A stretch of 64,000 nt of DNA, from NCBI GenBank assembly GCA_020854105.1, contig JADZGB010000003.1:160392-224391 (forward strand), given 5' to 3'. This stretch comes from Burkholderiales bacterium. GTDB lineage: Bacteria; Pseudomonadota; Gammaproteobacteria; Burkholderiales; SHXO01. The notes beneath the pieces were generated by a model. It worked only from the letters and a program-made list of their open reading frames with translations, searched no databases and was not told where the DNA came from. The translations under genes and the position numbers were made by a program. The stretch's first letter is position 1, and each line of letters begins with the position of its first letter. This document shows positions 53,199-64,000 of the stretch, in pieces.

Positions 53199-54271
53199 CG
53201 TCCGAACCAGGCCCTGAGTTTGCCCAGGCGCCACAGGAACAGCACCAGCAGCACGGCGATCATGACCGCGTGCACGCCCCACATGCCGATGCCGGCCGGC
53301 ACCTTCTCCTGCGCGATCCACGCCTGCGACATGCTCACCAGGTTGCTGTAGATCATGAACACCGGCACTGCCATGATGATGTTGGCGAAGCGCCCGGTGC
53401 GCGGATTGACCGCGCTCATTGGAATCGCCATGAAGGCGAGCACGATGCTCGAGATCGGCAGTCCGATGCGGAACGCCAGCTCAGCCAGGTGCACCGGCGT
53501 GGGCTGGGACAGGAGCGCCTCGGTGCTCTGCGACTTCTGTGAGGGCATGAAGCGCTTGCCCTCCTCGCGCTCGACCAGAACCGCGTAGCGCTCGAACGAC
53601 ACCACGCGATAGTCCGGCTGCCCGGGTGTGCCCTCGTAGCGGCGGCCGTCGAGCATCACCAGGTAGCGGTCGCCCTCCGACGTGGTGTCTACGTAGCCGC
53701 GGCTGGCCACCATCACGCCCTGCTTGCCGTCCTGCATGGTGTGCACGAACACGTTGGCAATCTGGGTGAGATCGGTGGACAGCTTCTCCACGAAGAACAC
53801 GCGCTCGCCGTTCCTGGTCTCCTTGAACATCCCGGGCGCGATGGCCGAGACATCGTCGCGGTTCTCGAGCTGGTGGCGGTACTGCTCGGCCTTGGTCACC
53901 GCCCAGGGCGTGAGATACAGACTCAGCACCCCGACAGAGAGTACGATCGGCAGCGCAAACAGCATCACCGGCCTGGCCCACGAGAGCAGGCCCAGGCCAG
54001 AACTCTGCCACACCACCATTTCGGAGTCGCGGTACGCGCGGGTCATGGCCAGCAGCACGGCCAGGTACAGGGTGGCCGAGAGCAGCACCGACAGATAACC
54101 CAGGGCACTGAAGCCCATGAGGGTCACCACCGCGTCGGCGGGAATGCGGCCGCGCGCCGCCGACCCGAGCAGGCGGATCAGCTGCGAGCTGAAGGTGATG
54201 ACCAGCAGGATGGTGAAGACCCCGACCCCGGTTGCGGCGAACTCGCGCAGGGTCGAACGCATGAAGATCAT
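53195..54271 (-). CDS. lptF: LPS export ABC transporter permease LptF
   Basis: 358 residues from ATG 54271 (MIFMRSTLREFAATGVGVF); GTG 54289 would add six residues. YjgP family: TILLVITFSSQLIRLLG, GYLSVLLSATLYLAVLLAMT, a periplasmic domain with FFVEKLSTDLTQIANVFVH, and C-terminal helices after LAFRIGLPISSIVLAFMAIP. It partners LptG. It is divergent from pepA, 135 bases apart, the arrangement seen in most beta- and gammaproteobacteria. Confidence 0.95.
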   Translation of the reverse strand: MIFMRSTLREFAATGVGVFTILLVITFSSQLIRLLGSAARGRIPADAVVTLMGFSALGYLSVLLSATLYLAVLLAMTRAYRDSEMVVWQSSGLGLLSWARPVMLFALPIVLSVGVLSLYLTPWAVTKAEQYRHQLENRDDVSAIAPGMFKETRNGERVFFVEKLSTDLTQIANVFVHTMQDGKQGVMVASRGYVDTTSEGDRYLVMLDGRRYEGTPGQPDYRVVSFERYAVLVEREEGKRFMPSQKSQSTEALLSQPTPVHLAELAFRIGLPISSIVLAFMAIPMSAVNPRTGRFANIIMAVPVFMIYSNLVSMSQAWIAQEKVPAGIGMWGVHAVMIAVLLVLFLWRLGKLRAWFGR

Positions 54272-54328
54272 CGGCACCCGGTTCCCCACACGGCGGCGCC
54301 GAACGCGTCCGCGGGCGCGCCTGCCGCT

Positions 54329-54357
54329 TTGACTTGTCGCAGGCTGGGAGCAATAAT
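54329..54357 (+). promoter_or_regulatory. Candidate sigma-70 promoter for pepA
   Basis: TTGACT (54329-54334) and AATAAT (54352-54357) are separated by exactly 17 bases, close to the consensus TTGACA-N17-TATAAT. Transcription would start near 54364, about 43 bases before the pepA GTG. Confidence 0.7.
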
Positions 54358-54406
54358 TCGGTCAGTTCCTAACCGATTCAAAATACAAGCGAAAACAGGA
54401 GTGCGC

Positions 54407-55954
54407 GTGGAATTTAGCACAGTTGCCGGAGCGCCGGAGAAAAGCCGCAGTGATTGCCTCGTCATCGGTGTGTTCGAAGGTAGCGAATTGTCCGAGCCTG
54501 CCCGCCAGGTGGACAAGGCGTCGAAGGGATTCGTGTCCGGCATCCTCAAGCACGGCGACCTCGAGGGCCGCCTGGGTACCACCCTGCTCCTGCACGACGT
54601 GCCGGGCATCGCCGCCAAGCGTCTCCTGCTGGTTGGACTCGGCAAACGCGCCGAGTTCGGCGCGCGCGCTTATCGCGACGCGGTGCGCGCAGCAGTGCGC
54701 ACGCTGTCCGAGGGCGGCTCCGCCAGCGCGGCATTGTATCTGTCACGGATCCCCCTGCAGGACCGCGACGGCGGATGGGCGCTGCTGCACGGTGTGGCCG
54801 TCGCGCGTGAGGCAGGCTATCGCTTCGACCGCCTCAAGAGCAAGAAGAACGGCCGCAAGGGCCTCGGGCGCATCGCCCTGCACACCGACGATGCCGACGC
54901 CGGGGCGTCGGTGGAGCGCGGCGCCGCCCTGGCCGAAGGCGTGAGCCTGGCCAAGGATCTTGGCAACCTGCCGGGCAACATCTGCACGCCGACCTACCTC
55001 GCCAAGCAGGCGCAGGATCTGGCCAGGCGCCACAAGCTCGAGTGCCAGGTGCTGGACGAGCGAGAGATGGGAAAACTCGGCATGGGCGCACTGCTGGGCG
55101 TCGCGCGCGGCACGCGCGAGCCGGCCCGGCTCATCGTGCTGCACTATCGGGGCGCGGCACGCAAGGACAGGCCGGTCGCGCTCGTGGGCAAGGGCATCAC
55201 ATTCGACACCGGCGGCATCTCGATCAAGCCTTCGGCCGAGATGGACGAGATGAAGTACGACATGTCCGGAGCGGGCAGCGTGCTCGGCACCTTCGAGGCC
55301 ATCGCCCGCATGAAGCTGCCGATCAACGTCGTGGGCATCATCCCCGCCTGCGAGAACATGCCCGGCGGCAACGCCATCAAGCCCGGCGACATCGTCACCA
55401 GCATGTCCGGACAGACCATCGAGATCCTCAATACCGATGCCGAAGGCCGCCTGGTCCTGTGCGACGCACTGACCTATGCGGAGCGCTTCGAGCCGGACAC
55501 CGTGATCGACATCGCGACACTCACCGGTGCGTGCGTGATCGCGCTGGGAAGCGTCGCCACCGGCCTGTACAGCAACGACGACACGCTGGCGCACGACCTG
55601 CTCGAGGCCGGACAGTTGTCCTGGGACCGTGCGTGGCAGATGCCGCTGTGGTCCGACTACGACGAGCAGATCAAGAGCCCGTTCGCGGATGTGGCGAATG
55701 TCGGCGGGCGCCCGGCGGGAAGCGTCACTGCGGCCTGCTTCCTCGCGCGTTTCGCGCACAAGTTCAAGTGGGCCCATCTGGACATCGCGGGCACCGCCTG
55801 GCGCTCCGGCAAGGAGAAGGGCTCGACCGGACGTCCGGTGCCGTTGCTCACCACTTTCCTCATGCAACGCGCGGACGCTGCGAAGGCCTTGGCGCCCCTG
55901 GCGAAGAAACCGGCGGCAGCGCGCAAGCGCCGCACCGGCCGCAGTTCGCGATGA
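54407..55954 (+). CDS. pepA: Leucyl aminopeptidase (M17)
   Basis: 515 residues from GTG 54407, with AGGAG five bases upstream. The metal site block VALVGKGITFDTGGISIKPS and the signature NTDAEGRLVLCDALTYA are intact, with PACENMPGGNAIKPGD between them. The C-terminus carries an extra Lys/Arg-rich tail (KKPAAARKRR) beyond the usual end, which could bind nucleic acid; PepA has a DNA-binding role in E. coli. A cytoplasmic hexamer. It overlaps holC by ATGA, and a good sigma-70 promoter precedes it. Confidence 0.96.
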   Translation: MEFSTVAGAPEKSRSDCLVIGVFEGSELSEPARQVDKASKGFVSGILKHGDLEGRLGTTLLLHDVPGIAAKRLLLVGLGKRAEFGARAYRDAVRAAVRTLSEGGSASAALYLSRIPLQDRDGGWALLHGVAVAREAGYRFDRLKSKKNGRKGLGRIALHTDDADAGASVERGAALAEGVSLAKDLGNLPGNICTPTYLAKQAQDLARRHKLECQVLDEREMGKLGMGALLGVARGTREPARLIVLHYRGAARKDRPVALVGKGITFDTGGISIKPSAEMDEMKYDMSGAGSVLGTFEAIARMKLPINVVGIIPACENMPGGNAIKPGDIVTSMSGQTIEILNTDAEGRLVLCDALTYAERFEPDTVIDIATLTGACVIALGSVATGLYSNDDTLAHDLLEAGQLSWDRAWQMPLWSDYDEQIKSPFADVANVGGRPAGSVTAACFLARFAHKFKWAHLDIAGTAWRSGKEKGSTGRPVPLLTTFLMQRADAAKALAPLAKKPAAARKRRTGRSSR

Positions 55955-56382
55955 CGCAGATCGATTTCTACACCAACGTTCCGGACCGCGCGCTCACTGC
56001 GTGCACGCTGGCCTCCAAGGCACTGGCGCGCGGGCTGCGCATGATGATCCTGACCACCGACCAGGGCGCCACGCAGCGACTCGATGCGCTGCTGTGGACC
56101 CAGCCGTCCACCGGCTTCCTGCCGCACTGCCGGGCGCACCATCGCCTCGCCGCGGTCACGCCGATCATCCTCGATCACGTCGCGGAGCCGGTCATCCACG
56201 AGCAGATCCTGCTCAACCTGCGCGACGAGCTGCCCCCTCACTTCAGCCGCTTCGAGCGGCTGATCGAGCTGGTCGGCGCCGACGAGACCGGCCGCGAACA
56301 GGCGCGCGCGCGCTTTCGCTTCTATCGGGACCGCGGCTACGGGATCCGCACCCACGATCTGGCGCGCAACGCCGGTCAGTGA
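55951..56382 (+). CDS. holC: DNA polymerase III chi subunit
   Basis: 143 residues. Blocks: IDFYTNVPDRALTACTLASK, ALARGLRMMILTTDQGATQR, LLWTQPSTGFLPHCR and VTPIILDHVAEPVIHEQILL. Chi links the clamp loader to SSB at the replication fork. It starts inside the pepA stop (ATGA) and its own stop overlaps a GTG that may start the next gene. The pepA-holC-valS order is conserved. Confidence 0.94.
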   Translation: MTQIDFYTNVPDRALTACTLASKALARGLRMMILTTDQGATQRLDALLWTQPSTGFLPHCRAHHRLAAVTPIILDHVAEPVIHEQILLNLRDELPPHFSRFERLIELVGADETGREQARARFRFYRDRGYGIRTHDLARNAGQ

Positions 56383-56387
56383 CCGCG

Positions 56388-56855
56388 ATGATCTCCTCCC
56401 GGCCCGAGGACGACAGCGACGAGCTGCTGGGAAAGCTCGAGCACCTGCTGCACCGGCAGGAGCCGGGCACCCCGGCGGCACGCGGCGAACCCGTGCCGTT
56501 GCTGACCGAGGCGGTGGAAGACGAGGCACGGGCACCGGAAGCGAACGTCCCCGTGCTGCTCGATGCAGTGGAGAGCCAGCAGCCGCAGACGTCCCCGCCC
56601 GCAGTGCCGCTCGACCAGCTGCGCCTGCTGCAGGCGGCGCTGTACCTGCGGCTTCGCCAGAGCGTGGACGAAGCGCTGCAGGACGCGAGCCTCGCCGACC
56701 TTCCGGCCACCCAGCGCGCGCAGTTCGCACAGGCGCTGCGTCGCGCGCTGCCTCGCATCGTGCGGGAGTCCGTGGTGCAGGCCTTCGGCTACGGCGAGCC
56801 ATCGGCAGAATCAACAACGGAGCCACTGCCTGGATTCCGGCTTCCGCCGGGATGA
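56388..56855 (+). CDS. DUF2486-like hypothetical protein downstream of holC
   Basis: 155 residues from ATG 56388; GTG 56379 (GTGA overlap with holC) would add three. The N-terminal half is acidic and holds two related segments, [13 protein letters not shown] and [13 protein letters not shown], like the IPVLTDVI repeats of DUF2486 proteins found next to holC in Burkholderia. The C-terminal half is helical ([20 protein letters not shown]). The final residues, [10 protein letters not shown], and the stop codon come from a repeat element that has run into the gene's 3' end. Function unknown; possibly connected to HolC. Confidence 0.7.
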   Translation: MISSRPEDDSDELLGKLEHLLHRQEPGTPAARGEPVPLLTEAVEDEARAPEANVPVLLDAVESQQPQTSPPAVPLDQLRLLQAALYLRLRQSVDEALQDASLADLPATQRAQFAQALRRALPRIVRESVVQAFGYGEPSAESTTEPLPGFRLPPG

Positions 56856-56898
56856 CGGCCACCCCGTCGGGGACCCTGCCGTGCGCCGGGATGACGGC
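56827..56898. repeat. REP-like repeat pair downstream of holC region
   Basis: CTGGATTCCGGCTTCCGCCGGGATGACGG has a short hairpin (CCGGC...GCCGG) and ends GGGATGACGG; GCGCCGGGATGACGGC repeats the ending about 37 bases later. Sequences of the form GGATTCCxGCxxxCGCxGGxATGACGG are widespread dispersed repeats in Proteobacteria. The first copy supplies the last codons and TGA of the preceding gene. Confidence 0.75.
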
Positions 56899-56908
56899 GT
56901 CGATGGAA

Positions 56909-56936
56909 ATGACTGCCGGCCCCCCTCCGCTATAAT
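56909..56936 (+). promoter_or_regulatory. Candidate sigma-70 promoter for valS
   Basis: A perfect -10 TATAAT (56931-56936) with ATGACT (56909-56914) 16 bases upstream. The start would be near 56943, about 22 bases before the valS ATG. The spacer is C-rich and follows the REP-like repeats. Confidence 0.6.
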
Positions 56937-56964
56937 TTTTTGTTTGCCTCCTCCCTTCTCCGCA

Positions 56965-59754
<2,790 letters not shown>

Positions 59755-59773
59755 GGAAATGATCACCCCAAAG

Positions 59774-59860
59774 CTTTGCCACGGAGAGCACAGAGAACAC
59801 AGAGAGATTCGTGGGGTCGGCTGATTCTTCTCTGTGCCCTCTGTGTCCTCCGTGGCAAAG
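59774..59860. repeat. Long imperfect inverted repeat (CTTTGCCACGGAG type) downstream of valS
   Basis: The left arm CTTTGCCACGGAGAGCACAG continuing AGAACACAGAGAGA (59774-59807) is complementary, with a few mismatches, to the right arm ending CTCCGTGGCAAAG (59826-59860). The arms are about 34 bases with an 18-base centre. This CCACGGAG/CACAGAG element is a dispersed type I have met in other bacterial genomes; no ORF or protein is associated. Confidence 0.85.
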
Positions 59861-59893
59861 GCTATTCAGAGCAACGTAGCGACGATTCAAACA

Positions 59894-59919
59894 AAACGGG
59901 CACCCGAAGGTGCCCGTTT
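59894..59919 (-). terminator. Rho-independent terminator of the porin gene
   Basis: A perfect 11-bp stem, AAACGGGCACC / GGTGCCCGTTT; on the minus strand it has a TTCG tetraloop and is followed by TGTTTG. It lies 35 bases after the porin stop. The A-rich flank on the other side may make it work in both directions, also ending valS transcripts. Confidence 0.88.
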
Positions 59920-59954
59920 CGTTCGAACCGAAGCGGCCTGGCGACCGCGAACGA

Positions 59955-61127
59955 TCAGAAGGTGTGCTTGAAGCCGAGGCCGAGGCCGTAGGCGCGGGTG
60001 CCAGCAATGAACATGTTGTCGTTGCCGATACCTGCCGTGCCGTAAGTCCCGTTGTCGTCGTTGTCGACCCAGGTGGCCGTGACGAAGATCTGCGTCTGCT
60101 TGGACATGGTGTGGTAGTAGCCGAGGCCGATCATGTTGGCACCGGTGTCGTCGCAGCCAACCGAGGTGGCGACTTCGTCGCAATCGGCTTCCATGGCCAT
60201 GATGTACTGCGCGCCCAGGTAGCCGCTGGCCAGGTTCCACTTCAGGCCGACGTAGAACGCGTCGCGTTCCCACTGCTCGTAGCCAGACGTCACGCCGTCG
60301 AGTTCGTACTCGAGCATTTCGTAGCCGGCGAAAAGCTTGATGTCGCCCAGCGTGTAGGCCGCGCCAATCTGAATGGCGGTGTCGGTGCTGCCGTCGCCAC
60401 CCGTGCCCTTGAACTGCGTCAGGCCCATCTGGTCCTTGCGATAGGCCAGGGCTGCCCACAGTTCGAGAGGCATCGCGCTGCTGGCGTACTTGCCGCCCAA
60501 CTGGAACATCATCGGGCTGCAGTCGCAGCCCAGATCACCCTCGGCATTCCAGTCCGTCTGCCAGACCACGCCGAAGGTGAAGCCGCCGAAATTGGGGGAG
60601 TCGTACCAGACGGACTGGCCGTCGCGACGGTAGAAGCTGTAGCCGCTGGTGGAGGGACCGTACAGACCGAGCACCTGGCCGCCGGGCGTGCCCATCACCT
60701 GCAGGTTGCCTGCCAGACCGGCCGCACCATCGGCCGGGTCGATCTGATACAGGTAGCGCTCGTAGATCTGTTCGTTCGTGCCGATCCAGACGCCGCCCCA
60801 GCTGTCGCTGACCAGGCCGATGTGGCTGTTACGATTGGCCAGCGCAGAGGAAGTGTCATTCCCCGGGGCCAGCTGGATCTGGAGCGCGAAGTCGAGCTTC
60901 AGGCCGCCGCCCAGGTCTTCCAGCGAGCTGATGGTGACGTTCGAATAGTTGTTCGAAAGCCCGAAATGGCCGACCGAGCCATTGCCGTCGTTTGACGGAT
61001 CTTCACCCTCGTTGACGTTCGAGTACTCGAGTGCCATGTTGATCGCACCGCTGATGGTGACATCAGCGTAGGCAGCAGGCGCCGCGAAGGCGGCACCGAC
61101 AGCCAGAGCCAGCAGAGTCTTCTTCAT
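59955..61127 (-). CDS. Gram-negative porin (betaproteobacterial OmpC-like family)
   Basis: 390 residues from ATG 61127, preceded by GGAGATGGT; the ORF-track start five codons earlier is less likely. Signal peptide MKKTLLALAVGAAFAAPAAY ending ADA-type (AYAD), then DVTISGAINMALEYSNVN, the usual first strand. Alternating beta-strand pattern throughout, with FAGYEMLEYELDGV and a C-terminal GLGLGFKHTF ending in Phe, needed for BAM recognition. Four Cys (GCDCSP, ADCDEVATSVGCDD) are unusual for a porin and could form loop disulfides. A trimeric outer-membrane channel; selectivity unknown. Confidence 0.93.
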   Translation of the reverse strand: MKKTLLALAVGAAFAAPAAYADVTISGAINMALEYSNVNEGEDPSNDGNGSVGHFGLSNNYSNVTISSLEDLGGGLKLDFALQIQLAPGNDTSSALANRNSHIGLVSDSWGGVWIGTNEQIYERYLYQIDPADGAAGLAGNLQVMGTPGGQVLGLYGPSTSGYSFYRRDGQSVWYDSPNFGGFTFGVVWQTDWNAEGDLGCDCSPMMFQLGGKYASSAMPLELWAALAYRKDQMGLTQFKGTGGDGSTDTAIQIGAAYTLGDIKLFAGYEMLEYELDGVTSGYEQWERDAFYVGLKWNLASGYLGAQYIMAMEADCDEVATSVGCDDTGANMIGLGYYHTMSKQTQIFVTATWVDNDDNGTYGTAGIGNDNMFIAGTRAYGLGLGFKHTF

Positions 61128-61143
61128 ACCATCTCCATTCATC

Positions 61144-61159
61144 GAATCTGATCAGATTC
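61144..61159. promoter_or_regulatory. Perfect 16-bp palindrome in the porin leader
   Basis: GAATCTGATCAGATTC is self-complementary and lies 16 bases upstream of the porin ATG, just before the ribosome binding site. It could be an operator or, in the mRNA, a hairpin affecting translation. Confidence 0.5.
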
Positions 61160-61470
61160 TTTTAGTAAGGATGTCTGCCCGTTATCGGGCCGACTCCCCG
61201 CTTGGGTACTTCTCCCTTTTACTGCAGGGCGCGCCGATTGTGCCAAAGCGCAACAGCCGCTCGCAAGGTTTCGGCAAGCTTCCGGGGACATTTAGATGGA
61301 ATGTGTTGCGCCAATGCAACAACGCGCTAAATCGTTGTTGCGACGCGAAAAAGACGATCAGGGAATGGATGAGGATGGGCTGGCGTTGCGCAAATGCGAC
61401 CAGGGTCGACCAGCCCTTTGTCATGCATTCGGCGATTCAGGTAAAACCTTATGTAATCAGCCGCTTGCGC
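61160..61470. other. Intergenic region between trpC and the porin gene
   Basis: About 310 bases without a credible gene; the 80-residue minus-strand ORF here (61182-61424) has no family features. The segment is richer in A/T than its flanks and must contain the porin promoter. It includes a short palindrome, GCCCGTTATCGGGC (near 61177), and GTTGCgccaatGCAAC (near 61304). No -35/-10 pair could be fixed with confidence. Confidence 0.5.
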
Positions 61471-62259
61471 TCAACCGAACAGGCGCCCGAGCTCGACGCC
61501 GGGGTCGGCCGCTCGCATGAACGCCTCGCCCACGAGGAAGGCGTGCACACCACGGCTGCGCATGAAGGCCACATCCTCCGGCGCGAGAATGCCGGACTCG
61601 GTCACCACCAGCCGCTCGCCGGGAATGCGCTCGAGCAGATCCAGCGTCGTCGTCAGCCGCGTCTCGAAGGTGCGCAGGTTGCGGTTGTTGATGCCCAGCA
61701 GCGGCGTGGACAGCCGTAGCGCCTGCTCCAGTTCGCCGGCATCGTGCACCTCCACCAGCACCGCCATGCCGAGCGTGTGCGCAAGCGCCTCGAGATCGTG
61801 CATCAGCGGCGTCTCCAGCGCGGCGACGATCAGCAGGATGCAGTCGGCACCCATCGCGCGAGCCTCGACCACCTGGTAGGGGTCGATCATGAAGTCCTTG
61901 CGCAGCACCGGCAGCCCGCTGCGCGCGCGCGCCGCCTGCAGGAAGGCCGGATCGCCCTGGAAGAACTGGCGGTCGGTGAGCACCGACAGGCAGGCCGCGC
62001 CGTGGCGTGCATAGCTCGCCGCGATCTCGGCCGGCCGGAAGTCGGCGCGCAGCACGCCCTTGCTCGGACTGGCCTTCTTGATCTCGGCGATGACAGCAGC
62101 GTCCCCGGCGGAGATCTTCGCGTGCAGCGCACCGGCAAAGTCGCGCGCAGGCGCCTGCGCTTCACACTCCGCACGCAGCGATTCGAGCGGCCGGAGACGT
62201 CGCGCCGCCGCGATTTCCTCGCGCTTGACGGCCAGGATGCGATCGAGGATGTCAGCCAC
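61471..62259 (-). CDS. trpC: Indole-3-glycerol phosphate synthase
   Basis: 262 residues, monofunctional (no fused TrpF). TIM-barrel blocks: [19 protein letters not shown] (substrate Lys), [35 protein letters not shown] (catalytic Lys), [14 protein letters not shown] and [16 protein letters not shown]. It closes CdRP to indole-3-glycerol phosphate. It starts 3 bases after trpD stops, so trpG-trpD-trpC are one transcript. No trpF, trpA or trpB is in the window. Confidence 0.97.
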   Translation of the reverse strand: MADILDRILAVKREEIAAARRLRPLESLRAECEAQAPARDFAGALHAKISAGDAAVIAEIKKASPSKGVLRADFRPAEIAASYARHGAACLSVLTDRQFFQGDPAFLQAARARSGLPVLRKDFMIDPYQVVEARAMGADCILLIVAALETPLMHDLEALAHTLGMAVLVEVHDAGELEQALRLSTPLLGINNRNLRTFETRLTTTLDLLERIPGERLVVTESGILAPEDVAFMRSRGVHAFLVGEAFMRAADPGVELGRLFG

Positions 62260-62262
62260 GCG

Positions 62263-63288
62263 TCAGCTCCGCATCGCGGCGGTGAAGCTGGCCAGTTCCA
62301 GCAGCTTGCGCAGCGCCGCACCGCTGTCGAGGGTGGCAGCCGCGCGGGATACGCCAGCCTCCAGCGATTCGGCCAGGCCCGCGACGTAGATCGCGGCACC
62401 CGCGTTGAGTAGCACGATATCGCGCGCCGCGCCGGCGGCGCCGCCGAACACCTCGCGCACCAGTGCCGCCGAGCTCTCGCTGCCGACGACCTGGATCTCC
62501 TCGAGCGCGCGCGGCTGCAGACCGAACTGGCGGGGATGGACGACGTACTCGCGCACCTCGTCGTCCTTGAGCTCCCCGATCAGCGTCTCGCCGGAGATGG
62601 AGATCTCGTCCAGCCCTTCCATGCCGTACACCACCATCACATGCCGGCTCCCCAGCCGCTGCAGCACCCGGGCCTGGATGCCGACGAGATCGGGGTGGAA
62701 CACGCCCATCAACTGGTTGCGTGCACCGGCGGGATTGGTGAGCGGGCCGAGAATGTTGAAGAGGGTGCGTACGCCAAGCTCCTTGCGCACCGGCGCCGCA
62801 TGCTTCATGGCCGGATGATGCGCCGGCGCGAACATGAAGCCGACGCCCAGCTCGGACACGCAGCGTGCGACCTGCGCGGGCGTGAGCGAGATGTGCACGC
62901 CCAGCGCCTCCAGCACGTCGGCACTGCCGGATTTGCTGGAGACCGAGCGGTTGCCGTGCTTGGCGACCTTCGCGCCCGCGGCCGCGGCGACCATGGCCGC
63001 CGCAGTGGACACGTTGAAGGTGTGCGCGCTGTCGCCGCCGGTGCCGCAGGTATCGAGCAGGTTCGGATGGTCGGGAACCTCGACCCGGGTGGCGAACTCG
63101 CGCATCACCTGTGCCGCCGCAGCGATCTCCCCGATCGTCTCCTTCTTCACGCGCAGGCCGATGATGATGGCCGCGATCAGGGCGGGACTCACCTCCCCGC
63201 TCATGATCTGCCGCATCAGCGACACCATCTCCTCGTGAAAGATTTCCCGGTGCTCGATCACGCGCACCAGCGCGTCTTGCGGTGTCAT
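62263..63288 (-). CDS. trpD: Anthranilate phosphoribosyltransferase
   Basis: 341 residues. The PRPP motif [20 protein letters not shown] is intact, with [36 protein letters not shown] and [14 protein letters not shown]. It joins anthranilate to PRPP. It lies 24 bases after trpG and 3 bases before trpC. Not fused to trpG, unlike in enterics. Confidence 0.97.
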   Translation of the reverse strand: MTPQDALVRVIEHREIFHEEMVSLMRQIMSGEVSPALIAAIIIGLRVKKETIGEIAAAAQVMREFATRVEVPDHPNLLDTCGTGGDSAHTFNVSTAAAMVAAAAGAKVAKHGNRSVSSKSGSADVLEALGVHISLTPAQVARCVSELGVGFMFAPAHHPAMKHAAPVRKELGVRTLFNILGPLTNPAGARNQLMGVFHPDLVGIQARVLQRLGSRHVMVVYGMEGLDEISISGETLIGELKDDEVREYVVHPRQFGLQPRALEEIQVVGSESSAALVREVFGGAAGAARDIVLLNAGAAIYVAGLAESLEAGVSRAAATLDSGAALRKLLELASFTAAMRS

Positions 63289-63312
63289 GTCGTCGTTCTC
63301 GTGCGGCCGCGG

Positions 63313-63891
63313 TCAGTGCCGGGTCCGGGTCAGGAAATTGCGCAGCAGTTCGTGCCCCTGCTCGCTGAGGATGGATTCGGGATGGAACTGGACGCCCTCG
63401 ACGGGCAGCGAGCGATGGCGAACGCCCATGATCTCGCCGTCGTCGGTCCACGCCGTGATCTCCAGTTCCCCGGGCAGACTCTCGCGCTCGATGACCAGAG
63501 AGTGGTAGCGGGTCGCGACCAGGGGTTCCTTCAGGCCGCGGAACACCCCGGCGTCGGTGTGATGGATCTCGGAGGTCTTGCCGTGCATGAGCTGCTTCGC
63601 GTGCACGATGCGCCCGCCGAAGGCTTGGCCGATGCTCTGGTGCCCGAGGCACACGCCCAGGATGGGGATGCGCCCGGCGAAATGCCGGATCACGGGCACC
63701 GACACCCCGGCCTCGTTCGGCGTGCATGGGCCGGGCGAGATCACGATGTAATCGGGCGCCATGCGCTCGATCTCCTCGAGCGTGATCTCGTCGTTGCGGT
63801 GTACCGCGACCTCCTCGCCCAGTTCGCCCAGGTACTGGACCAGGTTGAAAGTGAACGAGTCGTAGTTGTCGATCATCAGAAGTTTAGACAC
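63313..63891 (-). CDS. trpG: Anthranilate synthase component II (glutamine amidotransferase)
   Basis: 192 residues from GTG 63891, chosen for AAGGAG five bases upstream ([20 protein letters not shown]); an ORF-track start nine codons earlier lacks support. Class I amidotransferase triad: Cys in [17 protein letters not shown], and His/Glu in [10 protein letters not shown]. It delivers ammonia from glutamine to TrpE, and in many bacteria also to PabB. trpE is not adjacent; it may lie past the right edge. Confidence 0.96.
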   Translation of the reverse strand: MSKLLMIDNYDSFTFNLVQYLGELGEEVAVHRNDEITLEEIERMAPDYIVISPGPCTPNEAGVSVPVIRHFAGRIPILGVCLGHQSIGQAFGGRIVHAKQLMHGKTSEIHHTDAGVFRGLKEPLVATRYHSLVIERESLPGELEITAWTDDGEIMGVRHRSLPVEGVQFHPESILSEQGHELLRNFLTRTRH

Positions 63892-64000
63892 AGTAACTCC
63901 TTGATTTATAAAGATCAACTTCTGATGAATGATCGCCGTTACTCACATCGTTATACACATTTGCAGTGGATTTCGATGGAACGAGCGCAGAAAAGTGGCC
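63892..64000. other. Right-edge segment upstream of trpG
   Basis: An A/T-rich stretch with the trpG ribosome binding site. On the minus strand it has TATAAC and TTTATAAAT boxes without convincing -35 partners. Two short plus-strand frames starting at 63925 and 63929 stay open to the edge, but neither shows recognisable sequence, so no gene is called. Confidence 0.4.

Noticed and set aside
61182-61424. 80-residue minus-strand ORF upstream of the porin gene
   Set aside because: No ribosome binding site, no domain features, and it occupies the region where the porin promoter must lie.
63925-64000. Start of a plus-strand gene at the right edge
   Set aside because: Two overlapping short frames stay open only because the window ends; neither peptide resembles a known N-terminus.

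Overview
The window is a high-GC chromosomal segment of a Gram-negative betaproteobacterium. The order and assignment of this group rest on a typical betaproteobacterial porin, the sigma factor-DUF3619-DUF3106-RDD gene string, pyrR-pyrB-pyrC', divergent lptFG/pepA-holC-valS, and glnA-ntrB-ntrC. I cannot name the genus. No tRNA, rRNA, CRISPR array or transposase gene was seen.

1-24 kb is a surface-polysaccharide locus transcribed leftward. It appears to be one long operon: most junctions are 4-base ATGA overlaps or gaps under 40 bases. In order of transcription it holds: a PglK/MsbA-type ABC flippase; NeuB- and NeuC-like nonulosonate enzymes; a methyltransferase; a D-2-hydroxyacid dehydrogenase; a thiamine-diphosphate enzyme; a polysaccharide deacetylase; a formyltransferase; a Gfo/Idh dehydrogenase; a NeuA-like CMP-sugar synthetase; and an unrecognised GT-B-like protein. 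Next comes a lower-GC stretch with a methyltransferase, a nucleotidyltransferase/P-loop kinase fusion and a protein resembling archaeal CTP-dependent riboflavin kinase. The operon ends with four GT4 glycosyltransferases and a three-enzyme set for UDP-L-RhaNAc/L-QuiNAc (or L-FucNAc). Decayed rmlB lies at one edge; decayed rmlD joined to a GT2 fragment lies at the other. This suggests the 23-kb block replaced an older rhamnose-containing locus.

24-35 kb: manC (GDP-mannose), a UDP-glucuronate 4-epimerase, waaA (Kdo transfer to lipid A), 5-formyl-THF cyclo-ligase, tolC, a pcm-like methyltransferase, a TPP riboswitch with thiC, an HD-GYP c-di-GMP phosphodiesterase, and uppP, which recycles the lipid carrier that the polysaccharide locus needs.

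35-44 kb: a rhodanese gene diverges from glnA. Between them lie two clear NtrC palindromes and a sigma-54 type -24/-12 element. glnA ends at a strong terminator and is followed by a DUF4124 protein, ntrB and ntrC, so the regulators sit beside their target. Then come exonuclease III, an APC permease, an exported SAM methyltransferase-like protein and a DUF4124-glutaredoxin-like protein.

44-54 kb: prlC; an overlapping yqgE-ruvX-pyrR-pyrB-pyrC' operon in which the PyrC paralog has lost its metal-binding HxH; a sigma factor operon with its own small membrane and exported proteins; and lptG/lptF for LPS export.

54-64 kb: pepA-holC-DUF2486-like-valS, a porin with a TTCG-loop terminator, then trpC, trpD and trpG. 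Repeat elements lie beside holC/valS and between valS and the porin.
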